Positions 44,439 through 53,094 are shown, numbered from the stretch's first letter. The stretch is 64,000 nucleotides of DNA from Sporichthya polymorpha DSM 43042 (GCF_000384115.1 NZ_KB913029.1:4563057-4627056), one strand, 5' to 3'. Notes: generated by a model from the sequence alone, not told the origin. Numbers and translations are program-made.

Positions 44439-46022
44439 GTGTCGAACCGCGCGGTCGCCGGGGCCGCCGTGCTCGCCGGCGCCCTGGTGCTCGCGCCGGT
44501 CGGGCCGCCCGTGGCGCACGGGGAGGCGACCGACGACCCCTGCGCGGTGCGGGCCGCCGACTACGATGGGAACCGGTTCGTCGTCCTGCTCGACGAGGAC
44601 GCCACCCCGGCGGAGGTCGCGGCCGCGGCCGACGAGGCGGCGGCGAAGGGCGCGACCGTCCACTTCCGGTACGAGTACGCGGTCAAGGGTTACGCCGCGA
44701 CCCTGCCCCCGCGCGCCCAGTCGGCGGTGGCGGACGACGCCGAGGTCGCCGCCGTCGAGCCCGACCTGCCGGTGTGCATGAATTCTGCTGACACCCCGTC
44801 AGCCTTCGGAGCCACCCAGACCCCGGCGCCGTGGGGGCTGGACCGCATCGACCAGCGTGGCCGCTCCTTCGACGGGTCGTACACCTGGGGCAACGACGGC
44901 ACCGGCGTCACCGCGTTCGTCATCGACTCGGGCGTGCGGGCGACGCACAGCGAGTTCGCCGGCCGCGTCGCCGCCGGTGCGGACTTCACCGGCCTCGGCT
45001 CCACCGACGACCTGGTCGGCCACGGCACCCGCGTCGCCGGACTGCTCGGCGGGCGGACGTGGGGCGCGGCCAAGGGCGTGACGCTGGTGCCGGTCCGCAT
45101 CTTCGGCTCGACGGCGAGTTCGGCCGTCAGCGTCGTCATCGCCGGGATCAACCACGTGCTGGCCGCCCGCGCCGCCGACCCGACCGCGCCGATGATCGCG
45201 AACCTCAGCCTCGGGGTGCGCGGACACGCGCTCGACGCGGCGGTGGCGAACCTCGTCGCGGCCGGGGTGACGACCGTCGTCGCCGCCGGCAACCGCGACG
45301 GCGCCGACGCCTGCACCGAGTCCCCCGCCGCGCAGCGCTCCGCGATCACCGTCGCGGCGAGCACGATCAACGACGCCCGGGCGTCGTACTCCAACATCGG
45401 GTCGTGCGTGGACCTGTTCGCGCCGGGCGACGACCTCGTCTCCAGCTCGCCCGCCACCGACACCTCGGCCGAGGGCGACCTCGACGGCACCTCGTACGCG
45501 GCGCCGCTGGTCGCCGGGGTGGCGGCCACGTACCTGCAGGCGAACCCCGGCGCGACCCCGGCGCAGGTCGAGTCGCTCCTGACCCGCACCGCGACCCCCG
45601 GCGCGATCGCCGACGCCGGGCCCGGCACCCCGAACCGGTTGCTGTTCTCCCCGCTGACCCCGCCGCCGGCCGCGCCACCCGGCCCGCGTCCGCAGCCGAC
45701 GCCGACCCCGCCGAAGACGCGGGCACCCGAGCCCGTCCCGCGGTGCCTCGGCCGGCCCGCGACGATCGTCGGCACCGCCGGGGCGGACCGGATCCGCGGG
45801 ACGAGACGCTCGGACGTCATCGTCGGCCGCGGGGGCGCCGACCGCATCGAGGGCCGCGGCGGCGCGGACCTGATCTGCGGCGGCGGGGGCAACGACACCC
45901 TGATCGGTGGGGCCGGCGACGACGTGCTCGTCGGCGGGTCCGGGCGCGACCGGCTCTCGGGCGGGCGGGGCGACGACTGGTGCAACGGCGGCACCGGCCG
46001 GGACGTCGTCACCGGGTGCTGA
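44439..46022 (+). CDS. Secreted subtilisin-like (S8) serine protease with RTX-type C-terminal repeats
   Basis: This 527-residue exported protease has a signal peptide (to about residue 28) and an I9-type propeptide (about 40-110). The S8 catalytic domain has Asp in TAFVIDSGV, His in LVGHGTRVAG, the oxyanion Asn in VAAGNRDG and Ser in DGTSYAAPLVAG, so the triad is intact. After a Pro-rich spacer (about 405-430) come GGxGxD calcium-binding nonapeptide repeats to the end. RTX repeats usually mark type I secretion in Gram-negatives; here they are paired with an ordinary signal peptide. It follows the FN3 gene by 3 bases. Confidence 0.9.
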   Translation: MSNRAVAGAAVLAGALVLAPVGPPVAHGEATDDPCAVRAADYDGNRFVVLLDEDATPAEVAAAADEAAAKGATVHFRYEYAVKGYAATLPPRAQSAVADDAEVAAVEPDLPVCMNSADTPSAFGATQTPAPWGLDRIDQRGRSFDGSYTWGNDGTGVTAFVIDSGVRATHSEFAGRVAAGADFTGLGSTDDLVGHGTRVAGLLGGRTWGAAKGVTLVPVRIFGSTASSAVSVVIAGINHVLAARAADPTAPMIANLSLGVRGHALDAAVANLVAAGVTTVVAAGNRDGADACTESPAAQRSAITVAASTINDARASYSNIGSCVDLFAPGDDLVSSSPATDTSAEGDLDGTSYAAPLVAGVAATYLQANPGATPAQVESLLTRTATPGAIADAGPGTPNRLLFSPLTPPPAAPPGPRPQPTPTPPKTRAPEPVPRCLGRPATIVGTAGADRIRGTRRSDVIVGRGGADRIEGRGGADLICGGGGNDTLIGGAGDDVLVGGSGRDRLSGGRGDDWCNGGTGRDVVTGC

Positions 46023-46047
46023 CCGGATCTTGCCTAGGGTGGGCGCC

Positions 46048-47580
46048 GTGACCGCGAACGGATCTCCTCACGACGCCCGCCGGATCGACGAGGCCTTCCT
46101 CGCCCTCCCCGGCCGGGCGCTGGCCGCCGCCGCGCTGCAGCGCGCGCAGTCGCTCGGCGCGACCCACGCCGACTTCCGCCTCGAGCGGGTGCGCAACCAG
46201 GCGATCCGCCTGCGCGACGCCCGCCTGGAGGCGAGTTCGGACGCCGAGGACGTCGGCTTCGCCGTCCGCGTCGTCGTCGACGGCACGTGGGGCTTCGCGT
46301 CCGGCATCGACCTGACCCCGGACGCGGCGGTGCGGGCCGCGGAGCAGGCCGTCGAGGTCGCCCGCATCTGCCGGCCGGTCAACACCGAGCCGGTCGAGCT
46401 CGCGCCGGAGCCGGTGTATCCCGACGTGACGTGGGTGTCGGCGTACGAGATCGACCCGTTCGGCATCCCCGAGCCGGAGAAGATCGCGCTGCTCGCGGAC
46501 TGGAGCAACCGGGTCCTGCGCGCACCGGGCGTCTCGCACGTCGACGCCGAACTGCTCGCCGTGCTGGAGAACAAGTTCTACGCCGACCTCGCGGGCACGA
46601 CGACGACCCAGCAGCGGGTGCGCATCCAGCCGAACGTCAACGCGATCGCCATCGACGCCGGGTCCGGACGCTTCGAGACGATGGACACCGTCGCCCCGCC
46701 CGCCGGCCGCGGATGGGAGTACACGCAGGGCGTGGGCTGGGACTGGGACGCCGAGCTGGCGGCGCTGCCGGGGCTGCTCGCGGAGAAGCTCGCGGCGCCG
46801 TCGGTGGAACCGGGTTCTTACGACCTGCTGATCGACCCGACGAACCTGTGGTTGACGATCCACGAGTCGATCGGGCACGCGACCGAGCTCGACCGCGCGC
46901 TGGGGTACGAGGCCGCCTACGCTGGGACGTCGTTCGCGACGCCGGACAAGCTGAACACCCTGCAGTACGGCGCGCCGATCATGAACGTCACCGGCGACCG
47001 GACCGTCGAGCACGGTCTCGCGACCATCGGCTGGGACGACGAGGGCGTCGCGACGCAGTCGTGGCCGATCGTCTCCGACGGCGTCCTGGTCGGGTACCAG
47101 CTCGACCGGCGCATCGCTGCCCGGACCGGGCAGGCCCGATCGAACGGCTGCGCGTTCGCCGACTCCCCCGCGCACACGCCGATCCAGCGGATGGCGAACG
47201 TCTCGCTCCAGCCCGCACCTGACGGACCGTCAACCGAGGACCTGATCGCGGGCATCGACCACGGGCTCTACATCGTCGGCGACAAGTCGTGGTCGATCGA
47301 CATGCAGCGGTACAACTTCCAGTTCACCGGGCAGCGGTTCTTCGCGATTAGGAACGGCAAGCTCGCCGGCCAGGTGCGCGACGTCGCCTACCAGGCGACG
47401 ACCACCGACTTCTGGGGTTCGATGGCCGCGGTCGGCGGCCCGCAGACCTACCTGCTCGGCGGCGCGTTCAACTGCGGCAAGGGCCAACCCGGCCAAGTGG
47501 CCGCCGTCAGTCACGGCTGCCCCGTCGCGCTGTTCCGCGGCGTGCGCGTCCTCAACACCCTCGCGGAGGCCGGGCGATGA
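46048..47580 (+). CDS. tldD: TldD-family metallopeptidase
   Basis: This 510-residue subunit is the catalytic partner of the TldD/TldE heterodimeric protease. That protease degrades unfolded leader peptides and matures some ribosomal peptides in other bacteria. The zinc motif HESIGH sits in LTIHESIGHATELDRALGYEAAYAG. The N-terminal part (HADFRLERVRNQAIRLRDARLE) and the C-terminal segment NFQFTGQRFFAIRNGKLAGQVRD fit the family. A GTG at 46048 is chosen as start. Its stop overlaps the tldE start (ATGA). No RiPP precursor gene was recognized nearby. Confidence 0.92.
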   Translation: MTANGSPHDARRIDEAFLALPGRALAAAALQRAQSLGATHADFRLERVRNQAIRLRDARLEASSDAEDVGFAVRVVVDGTWGFASGIDLTPDAAVRAAEQAVEVARICRPVNTEPVELAPEPVYPDVTWVSAYEIDPFGIPEPEKIALLADWSNRVLRAPGVSHVDAELLAVLENKFYADLAGTTTTQQRVRIQPNVNAIAIDAGSGRFETMDTVAPPAGRGWEYTQGVGWDWDAELAALPGLLAEKLAAPSVEPGSYDLLIDPTNLWLTIHESIGHATELDRALGYEAAYAGTSFATPDKLNTLQYGAPIMNVTGDRTVEHGLATIGWDDEGVATQSWPIVSDGVLVGYQLDRRIAARTGQARSNGCAFADSPAHTPIQRMANVSLQPAPDGPSTEDLIAGIDHGLYIVGDKSWSIDMQRYNFQFTGQRFFAIRNGKLAGQVRDVAYQATTTDFWGSMAAVGGPQTYLLGGAFNCGKGQPGQVAAVSHGCPVALFRGVRVLNTLAEAGR

Positions 47581-48977
47581 GTTCGATGCTGGAGCCTCAG
47601 GAGATCGTCGAGCGGGCGCTCGCGGCGTCGACCGCCGACGGCTGTCAGGTGATCGTCTCCGAGGACAGCGACGCGAACCTGCGCTGGGCCGGGAACACCC
47701 TGACCACCAACGGCGTCAGCCGGTCCCGGGGCGTCACGGTCATCGCGACCGTGGGGTCCGGGATCGAGACCGCCGTCGGCGTCGTCTCGCGCAGCAACCC
47801 CGACGCGGACGCGATTCCCGAACTCGTTCGCGCCGCCGAGGAGGCCGCGCGCCGCAACGACCCGGCCGAGGACGCCGGCCCGTTGGTGACGCCCGATCAG
47901 GCGCCGTCCGTGACCGACTGGGACGCCCCGCCGGCCGAGACGTCGATCGGCGTGTTCTCCGACCTCGCTGCCGGGCTGGGATCCGCGTTCGAGCGGGCGC
48001 GCACCGCGGACCAGCTGCTGTTCGGGTTCGCGTCGCACAACCTGAGCACGACGTACCTCGGCACGTCGAACGGCCTGCGTCTGCGGCACGTCCAGCCCAC
48101 CGGCAAGGTCGAGATCAACGGCAAGAGCGCCGACTACGCCCGCTCGGCCTGGGCCGGGGTCGCGACCCCGGACTTCGTCGGCGTCGACGTCGACGCCCTC
48201 GACTCCGAACTGACGGAGCGTCTGGGCTGGGCGGGGCGCCGGATCGCCCTGGACGCCGGGACCTACGAGACGATTCTGCCCCCGTCGGCCGTCTCGGACC
48301 TGATGATCTACGCCTACTGGACCGCCGCCGGCCGCGATGCCGCAGAGGGGCGCACGGTGTACTCAGCGCCTGGCGGCGGGACGCGCGTCGGCGAGCGGCT
48401 CACCGACGCCAAGCTGACCCTGCGCAGCGACCCGTCGGCCCCCGGCCTTGAGTGCTGCCCGTTCGTCGTCGCCTCGTCGTCGTCGAGCATGTCGTCGGTC
48501 TTCGACAACGGGCTCACGATGGGCGCCACCGACTGGGTCCGCGGCGGCGAGCTGACCAATCTGATTCACACCCGCCACACCGCGGCGAAGACCGGCGGCG
48601 GTGTCACCCCACCCGTCGACAACCTGATCCTCGAGGCGGACACCCCCGGCCCCACGCTGGCGGAGATGATCGCGAGCACCGAGCGGGCGTTGCTGCTGAC
48701 GTGCCTCTGGTACATCCGCGAGGTCGACGCTCAGACGCTCCTGCTGACCGGCCTGACCCGCGACGGGGTCTACCTCGTCGAGAACGGCGCCGTCGTCGGC
48801 GCGGTGAACAACTTCCGGTTCAACGTCTCCCCCGTCGACCTGCTCGCCCGGATGACCGAGATCGGCCCCACCGCCCCCTGCCTCCCCCGCGAGTGGAGCG
48901 ACTACTTCACCCGCGCCGCGATGCCCCCCGTCCGCGTCGACAAGTTCCTGATGAGCTCGGTCTCGCAAGCATCCTGA
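47577..48977 (+). CDS. tldE: TldE/PmbA-family metallopeptidase subunit
   Basis: This 466-residue paralogue of TldD lacks the HExxxH metal motif, as expected of TldE/PmbA. Family segments are seen near the N-terminus (DANLRWAGNTLTTNGVSRSRGVTV) and the C-terminus (LTGLTRDGVYLVENGAVVGAVNNFRFNVS). It is translationally coupled to tldD. After its stop lie the 32-bp tandem repeats at 49011, which may act as its terminator. Confidence 0.92.
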   Translation: MSSMLEPQEIVERALAASTADGCQVIVSEDSDANLRWAGNTLTTNGVSRSRGVTVIATVGSGIETAVGVVSRSNPDADAIPELVRAAEEAARRNDPAEDAGPLVTPDQAPSVTDWDAPPAETSIGVFSDLAAGLGSAFERARTADQLLFGFASHNLSTTYLGTSNGLRLRHVQPTGKVEINGKSADYARSAWAGVATPDFVGVDVDALDSELTERLGWAGRRIALDAGTYETILPPSAVSDLMIYAYWTAAGRDAAEGRTVYSAPGGGTRVGERLTDAKLTLRSDPSAPGLECCPFVVASSSSSMSSVFDNGLTMGATDWVRGGELTNLIHTRHTAAKTGGGVTPPVDNLILEADTPGPTLAEMIASTERALLLTCLWYIREVDAQTLLLTGLTRDGVYLVENGAVVGAVNNFRFNVSPVDLLARMTEIGPTAPCLPREWSDYFTRAAMPPVRVDKFLMSSVSQAS

Positions 48978-49010
48978 CGCGGCGACGAGCAGACCCCACG
49001 CCGGGCCCCG

Positions 49011-49106
49011 GTCGACAAGGGGTGACACCCTTTATCCACCACGTCGACAAGGGGTGACACCCCTTATCCACCACGTCGGCAAGGGGTGACACCCCCGGTC
49101 GTCCAC
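49011..49106. repeat. Three tandem 32-bp repeats with palindromic cores
   Basis: Units lie at 49011-49042, 49043-49074 and 49075-49106 with exact 32-base period. Each begins GTCGRC and holds the near-palindrome AAGGGGTGACACCCCTT (unit 1 and unit 3 have small changes). The first two units end with ATCCACCAC and the third with CGTCCAC. The first two differ at one base only. They lie between tldE and the AbiEi/DUF559-like gene. Confidence 0.9.
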
Positions 49107-49134
49107 AGGGCGAACACGTCGGAAGTTGTCCACA
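49032..49134 (+). promoter_or_regulatory. Cluster of four DnaA-box-like sites
   Basis: TTATCCACC (49032-49040), TTATCCACC (49064-49072), TCGTCCACA (49099-49107) and TTGTCCACA (49126-49134) all point the same way. The last is identical to the actinobacterial DnaA box TTGTCCACA, and the others differ at one base from that or from TTATCCACA. Two of the sites are part of the 32-bp repeats. Whether DnaA binds here is unknown. Confidence 0.4.
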
Positions 49135-49168
49135 ACGGCGACGGGGGCGCGCAGCGGTCCGCCGCAGA

Positions 49169-50239
49169 ATGCCGCGCATGAAACCACAACTCCTCACTTT
49201 GGCCGCGCAGCAGGCGTTTGTCTTCAGCGCGCTCCAGGCTGCCCAAGCCGGTCTGACCTACCGTCAGCGGCGCCAGTTGGTCGACGACCGAATTCTCCGC
49301 GAGCTCCGGCGCGGGATCTATACGTTCCAGGAACGCTGGGACCGGGAGGATGCCCGCGGGCGCCACCGTATCGACGTCGCCGGCGCGCTCCTGATCAGGC
49401 GCTGGTCGCCGGATGCCCCGATCCACACGTTGGTCGGTGGGCATCGCAGCGCGGCTTTCCTACACGGGATGCCCTTCGAGCCACACGCGTTGAAGAGCGC
49501 GGACGCCGCGCGGTTGGACCACCTCCGCGACCTGACCCCGGAAGGTCGCGCCGTCGTCACCGAGATCGCCCAGATCCGCCGCGGCGAGGGCCCACGGCAC
49601 GTCGATCTCGTCAGCGGCGACCGCGGGCGGCGAACCTCACGCAACGGGGTGGAGGTTCGTCCGGCAACCTTGCCCGCCGAGCACGTCGTGGTCGACCACG
49701 GTGTTCCGCTGACCACGATGGCGCGAACGGCGGTCGATCTCATGCGGGAGGGTTCGGAGATCGACGGCCTCATCGCTGCCGACGGCGCACTGCACCTCGG
49801 CGTCCCGCGGGACGAGATGGACGCGGTAGCCAGGTTCTGTTCCAGCTGGACGAACGGGCAGAAGGCCTTGGACGTCCTGGCCTTCGCCGACGCGTCGTCC
49901 GAGTCCGCCGCGGAGTCCCTGGCCCGCTGGGTCTGCGCTCAGCGGAAGGAGGTTCCGCGCCCGGAGCTCCAGGTCGAGCTGTTCGACGCATTCGGTCTGA
50001 TCGGCCGGGTGGACCTGTTCTTCCGCGCCTTCCGCGTGGTGGTGGAGGTGGACGGCTACCTGAAGTACACCGACCCCTGGTGTGGGGACGCGCGCGAGGC
50101 GATGCGCCGCCAGGAGGCCCGCGAAGCCCGCCTCCGCCGCGCCGGGTGGATCGTCATCCGGACGACCTGGCGGGAGCTCCGCGACGACCCGGACGGTTTT
50201 CTCGCCCGGCTGCTGGCTGCGTTCGCCTCCGCCGCCTGA
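49169..50239 (+). CDS. AbiEi-type N-terminal / DUF559-like C-terminal protein
   Basis: This 356-residue protein has an N-terminal winged-helix part (LTYRQRRQLVDDRILRELRRGIYTF) like the AbiEi antitoxin family of type IV toxin-antitoxin systems. The middle region includes TTMARTAVDLMREG. The C-terminal part (about 260-350) reads like a DUF559/Vsr-type endonuclease fold, with the acidic strand RVVVEVDGYLKY and EAREARLRRAGWIVIRTTWRELRDD. No AbiEii-like toxin is adjacent, so a complete pair is not shown. An ATG at 49178 is an alternative start. Palindromic repeats bracket it on both sides. Confidence 0.75.
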   Translation: MPRMKPQLLTLAAQQAFVFSALQAAQAGLTYRQRRQLVDDRILRELRRGIYTFQERWDREDARGRHRIDVAGALLIRRWSPDAPIHTLVGGHRSAAFLHGMPFEPHALKSADAARLDHLRDLTPEGRAVVTEIAQIRRGEGPRHVDLVSGDRGRRTSRNGVEVRPATLPAEHVVVDHGVPLTTMARTAVDLMREGSEIDGLIAADGALHLGVPRDEMDAVARFCSSWTNGQKALDVLAFADASSESAAESLARWVCAQRKEVPRPELQVELFDAFGLIGRVDLFFRAFRVVVEVDGYLKYTDPWCGDAREAMRRQEAREARLRRAGWIVIRTTWRELRDDPDGFLARLLAAFASAA

Positions 50240-50242
50240 GCC

Positions 50243-50271
50243 GTCGACAAAGGGTGTCACCCCTTGTCGAC
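50243..50271. repeat. 29-bp palindrome after the AbiEi/DUF559-like gene
   Basis: The 14-base arms at 50243-50256 (GTCGACAAAGGGTG) and 50258-50271 (CACCCCTTGTCGAC) are complementary except at one position, around a single base. It is the same element type as at 49011 and 32169 and starts 4 bases after the gene's stop. It may be a terminator for this gene. Confidence 0.85.
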
Positions 50272-50288
50272 GTCGCTGAGGGGTCAGG

Positions 50289-50603
50289 TCAGCGGGGGAT
50301 GTGGAGGATCGCGGCGGTGGGGGTGATCCAGAGTTCCTCGCCGCGGAGTTCGGCGGTGCCGTCGACGATCAGGGCGTGCTGGGTGGGGTCGGGGTTCGGG
50401 TAGAGCAGGGCGACGACCTTGCCGTCGGCGGCCTTGCGGGTGCCCTCGCCGGCCTTGTCGACGACGAGCATCGGGCCCGGCTCGAGGCGGGGTCGCTGGG
50501 CGAGGAAGCGCGGCTGACCCGCGGCGGAGACGCTGACGAGGAACGCCAGGTCGTAGCGGGCGATGGTGTCGGGCAGGTCGGGTATCTCGACGACGACGCT
50601 CAT
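50289..50603 (-). CDS. Small PPOX-type (pyridoxamine oxidase-fold) protein
   Basis: This 104-residue protein resembles the split-barrel flavin or F420-binding family (IARYDLAFLVSVSAAGQPRFLAQRP, then VVALLYPNPDPTQHALIVDGTAEL). It is shorter than the 130-150 residues of typical members but covers the core barrel. Its cofactor (FMN, F420 or haem) cannot be read. The ATG is at 50603. The hairpin at 50643 separates it from the upstream gene. Confidence 0.75.
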   Translation of the reverse strand: MSVVVEIPDLPDTIARYDLAFLVSVSAAGQPRFLAQRPRLEPGPMLVVDKAGEGTRKAADGKVVALLYPNPDPTQHALIVDGTAELRGEELWITPTAAILHIPR

Positions 50604-50642
50604 GGCGTCAGCGTAGAAGCCGACCAGAAGCCGGGCGGAACG

Positions 50643-50683
50643 CGACGCGCCCGCCTCCCGGCGGGCGGGGGGCGGGCGCGTCG
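50643..50683 (-). terminator. Strong GC hairpin, probable terminator of the DUF732-like gene
   Basis: CGACGCGCCCGCC (50643-50655) pairs perfectly with GGCGGGCGCGTCG (50671-50683). A GC-rich 15-base middle part can form a further small hairpin. It lies 23 bases after the stop of the DUF732-like gene on the minus strand. No T-run follows. Confidence 0.6.
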
Positions 50684-50705
50684 GCCGCTCGGCGAACCGG
50701 TGTGC

Positions 50706-51242
50706 TTACCGGAAGTTCTTGGCGTAGCCCGGGCAGTAGAGCGACGAGGCGCCGAGCAGGAACGCCTTGCTCTGCGGACGGGTGAACCCACTGCCGGACG
50801 CGACCTCGGCGGTCATCTTGCTCGGCGCGATGCCGTTCGCGAGGAACTGGCAGGCCTGCGAGGCGGCGGTCGCCGGGGCGCTGGCCGCGGTCACCTTGAT
50901 GCCGACCTTGTTCAGGTACTTCACGAGCGCGGTGCGCTTGGCGTCGGCGCTCATGCCGGTCGGCTTCGGCAGCGCGGCGGCGGCCTTCGCGACCTTCTCC
51001 GCGTACGTCGGCGGCTTCGGCTTCGCGGGCGCCGGCTTGGCGCCCTTGTCGGCGGACTGCGTGGTCGGGGTCCCGGCGAGCGGGTCCGTCCCTCCGTTGT
51101 TCCCGAACGCCATGTACAGACCGGCGACGAGAGCGGTCACCACGACGCTGAGCAGCAGCACGCGCGCGACGGTCTTGCCCAGCGGCTCCTTCTCGGCGAG
51201 CTCGGACTCGGGCGCGTACTCGCGTTCCAGCATCAGACTCAT
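50706..51242 (-). CDS. Membrane-anchored DUF732-like protein
   Basis: This 178-residue protein has a cytosolic N-terminus, one membrane helix (TVARVLLLSVVVTALVAGLYMAF, about 24-46) and a Lys/Pro/Ala linker (about 66-86). The extracellular domain has two cysteines, in ASQACQFLANG and SSLYCPGYAKN. The ending with YCP after a helical repeat resembles DUF732, known mainly from mycobacterial secreted proteins; this is a resemblance call. The function is unknown. An internal ATG at the fourth residue is an alternative start. Confidence 0.7.
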   Translation of the reverse strand: MSLMLEREYAPESELAEKEPLGKTVARVLLLSVVVTALVAGLYMAFGNNGGTDPLAGTPTTQSADKGAKPAPAKPKPPTYAEKVAKAAAALPKPTGMSADAKRTALVKYLNKVGIKVTAASAPATAASQACQFLANGIAPSKMTAEVASGSGFTRPQSKAFLLGASSLYCPGYAKNFR

Positions 51243-51340
51243 GGGGTCCCCCTCCGTACCCAGGTGTCAGGACCTCCGACGCCGCGCAGGGGCGGACGGA
51301 TCCCTCGAACTGCGAAAAAGCTGAGATCGTGGACGGAGTG

Positions 51341-52711
51341 TCACGCGGTCGGCGCAGTGCGTGACCGCAGCGTCGCGACGACCAGGCTGATCATGAGCGC
51401 GACTCCGATCAGCGCCCCGATCCCGAACACCCAGCGGAAGGCGTCGTCGGTCGCCAGCCCGTCGACGGTGTGGGCCGCGATCAGCGCCCCGACCATGGCG
51501 GACGCGATCGAACCACCCACCTGCCGCAGCACGGCGTTCGCGGCGATCGAGCTGCCGAGCTGGTCCCCCGGCACCGCACCGAGCAGCAGCAACGGCATCG
51601 TGCTCAGCGCGACGCCGACGCCGACCCCGAGCACGAGGAGCCCGAGCAGCAGTTGCCACGTCTCGCCGTGCCAGACGCACAGCCCGCTGTTCGCGACCAC
51701 CACCGCGACCGCCCCGACGACGAGCACCGCCCGCGGCCCGAGCCGCCGGGAGAGCCAGACCCCGAGCCGGCTGGAGAGCTGGCTGCCGATCGAGAGCGGC
51801 AGGATCACGAACCCCGCGCCGAACGCGGTCAGGTGCGGCCCGTAGTCGGCGCCCGCCGGAGTCTGGGCAAGCGTTCCGGTCGCCGCGAACGACCCGAACA
51901 TCGCGAGCCAGAAGCACAGCGCGGACAGCTGTGCGAGCCGGACGTCCGGCAGCCGCAGCAGGTCGAGCCGGATCAGCGGGGCGGGGGCCCGCACCTCCCA
52001 GCGCGCCCAGAGCGCGAGCACCACGACGCTGACCGCGAGCAGGCCGAGCGCCGCCGGCGAGTCCCAGCCCCACCGCGGCGACTCGGCCAGCGCGAGCAGG
52101 CCCGCTCCCAGCCCGACGCCGAGCAGCACGGCGCCGCCGACGTCGAACGGCTCGCCCCCCGCCCCGCGCAGCGGCGGGCTCGGCGGCACGACGAACGGGA
52201 CGACGAGCAGCGCACTGCCCGCGAAGGCGACGGCGATCCAGAACGCGACGCGGTAGTCGCCGTACTCCGCGACCGCGCCGGTGACCGGGTAGCCGAGCCC
52301 GATCCCGGTCACCGCGGTGACGGACAGCGCGGCGATCCCCGACTGGAGGCGCTCGACCGGCAGGTGCCGGCGCGCGAGCGACATCGTCACCGGAACGATG
52401 CCAAAGGTGACGCCCTGCAGGGCGCGGCCGACCAGGAGCACCGCGAACTCGGTCGCGGTCGCGGCCAGCACCGAGCCGAACGCGACGACGCCGAGCGCGC
52501 CGAGCAACACCTTGCGCGGGTCACCGCGGTCGGCGAGGCGGCCGAGGACCGGCGTCGAGACGGCGGCGGTGAAGGAGGAGACGGTGAGCACCCACTGACC
52601 CGCGGCCAGCGAGACGCCCTGGTCCGCCGCGATCGTCGGGATCAGGAGCACACCCAACGAACTGATCACCGCGGTGCAGAGACCGCAGTAGATCAGGACC
52701 GGCAGCAGCAA
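51341..52711 (-). CDS. MFS transporter, DHA2-like drug/proton antiporter
   Basis: This 456-residue protein has about 13-14 hydrophobic segments. The MFS A-motif reads LGRLADRGDPRKVLLG after the second helix, and motif C-like GIGLGYPVTGAVAEY follows later. A middle hydrophilic loop separates the halves. Such proteins export drugs or small metabolites; the substrate is unknown. The start TTG at 52711 is the only plausible initiation codon near the first helix. The gene is 98 bases upstream (in transcription) of the DUF732-like gene, and both have the same orientation. Confidence 0.88.
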   Translation of the reverse strand: MLLPVLIYCGLCTAVISSLGVLLIPTIAADQGVSLAAGQWVLTVSSFTAAVSTPVLGRLADRGDPRKVLLGALGVVAFGSVLAATATEFAVLLVGRALQGVTFGIVPVTMSLARRHLPVERLQSGIAALSVTAVTGIGLGYPVTGAVAEYGDYRVAFWIAVAFAGSALLVVPFVVPPSPPLRGAGGEPFDVGGAVLLGVGLGAGLLALAESPRWGWDSPAALGLLAVSVVVLALWARWEVRAPAPLIRLDLLRLPDVRLAQLSALCFWLAMFGSFAATGTLAQTPAGADYGPHLTAFGAGFVILPLSIGSQLSSRLGVWLSRRLGPRAVLVVGAVAVVVANSGLCVWHGETWQLLLGLLVLGVGVGVALSTMPLLLLGAVPGDQLGSSIAANAVLRQVGGSIASAMVGALIAAHTVDGLATDDAFRWVFGIGALIGVALMISLVVATLRSRTAPTA

Positions 52712-52766
52712 GCTAACGAGCCGTCAGCACGGCGTGGAGAGTCGCTGCGCCCCGGGGCGCGGCCGA

Positions 52767-52979
52767 TCACGGGTCCTCGAGGCGGAAGCCGAGCTTCATG
52801 CCGACCTGGTAGTGGTCGAGCTGCCCGTCTCGGATGTAGCCGCGAATCTCCGTCACTTCGAACCAGTCGACGTGCCGCAGGGTCAGGCTGGCCCGGGCGA
52901 TCGCACCGCGGATCGCCTGCTCGATGCTGTCGGGCGAGGTGCCCACCATCTCGGTGACGCGGTACGTACGGTCGGCCAT
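52767..52979 (-). CDS. Dodecin family flavin-storage protein
   Basis: This 70-residue protein has the complete dodecin sequence (TYRVTEMVGTSPDSIEQAIRGAIARASLTLRHVDWFEVTEIRG) with the single tryptophan expected to stack on flavin. Dodecins form hollow 12-mers that bind FMN, FAD or CoA in actinobacteria. The ATG at 52979 with GGGAGAG upstream gives the standard length; an open frame extending to 53051 adds residues not known in dodecins. Confidence 0.93.
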   Translation of the reverse strand: MADRTYRVTEMVGTSPDSIEQAIRGAIARASLTLRHVDWFEVTEIRGYIRDGQLDHYQVGMKLGFRLEDP

Positions 52980-53094
52980 CGTTCTCTCCCGTTTCTGCAG
53001 TCTGCCGGAGGCATCGTCTCGCAGTCGGTGCCGTTCGGCGCACAGCGGCACCCCGGCGGGCGGATTGACCGGGGTTCGGACGTACCGTGAGCAC

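Noticed and set aside
44789-44801. TGACACCCCGTCA as an intergenic operator
   Set aside because: It lies inside the subtilase coding region. It is kept only as a member of the dispersed 13-bp motif.
48600-48620. GTGTCACCCC...GTCGAC inside tldE resembling the palindrome family
   Set aside because: It lies in a well-conserved coding region and lacks the complementary arm, so chance is the better explanation.
49011-49106. CRISPR array from the 32-bp periodic repeats
   Set aside because: The units are adjacent with no spacers, there are only three and no cas gene is nearby.
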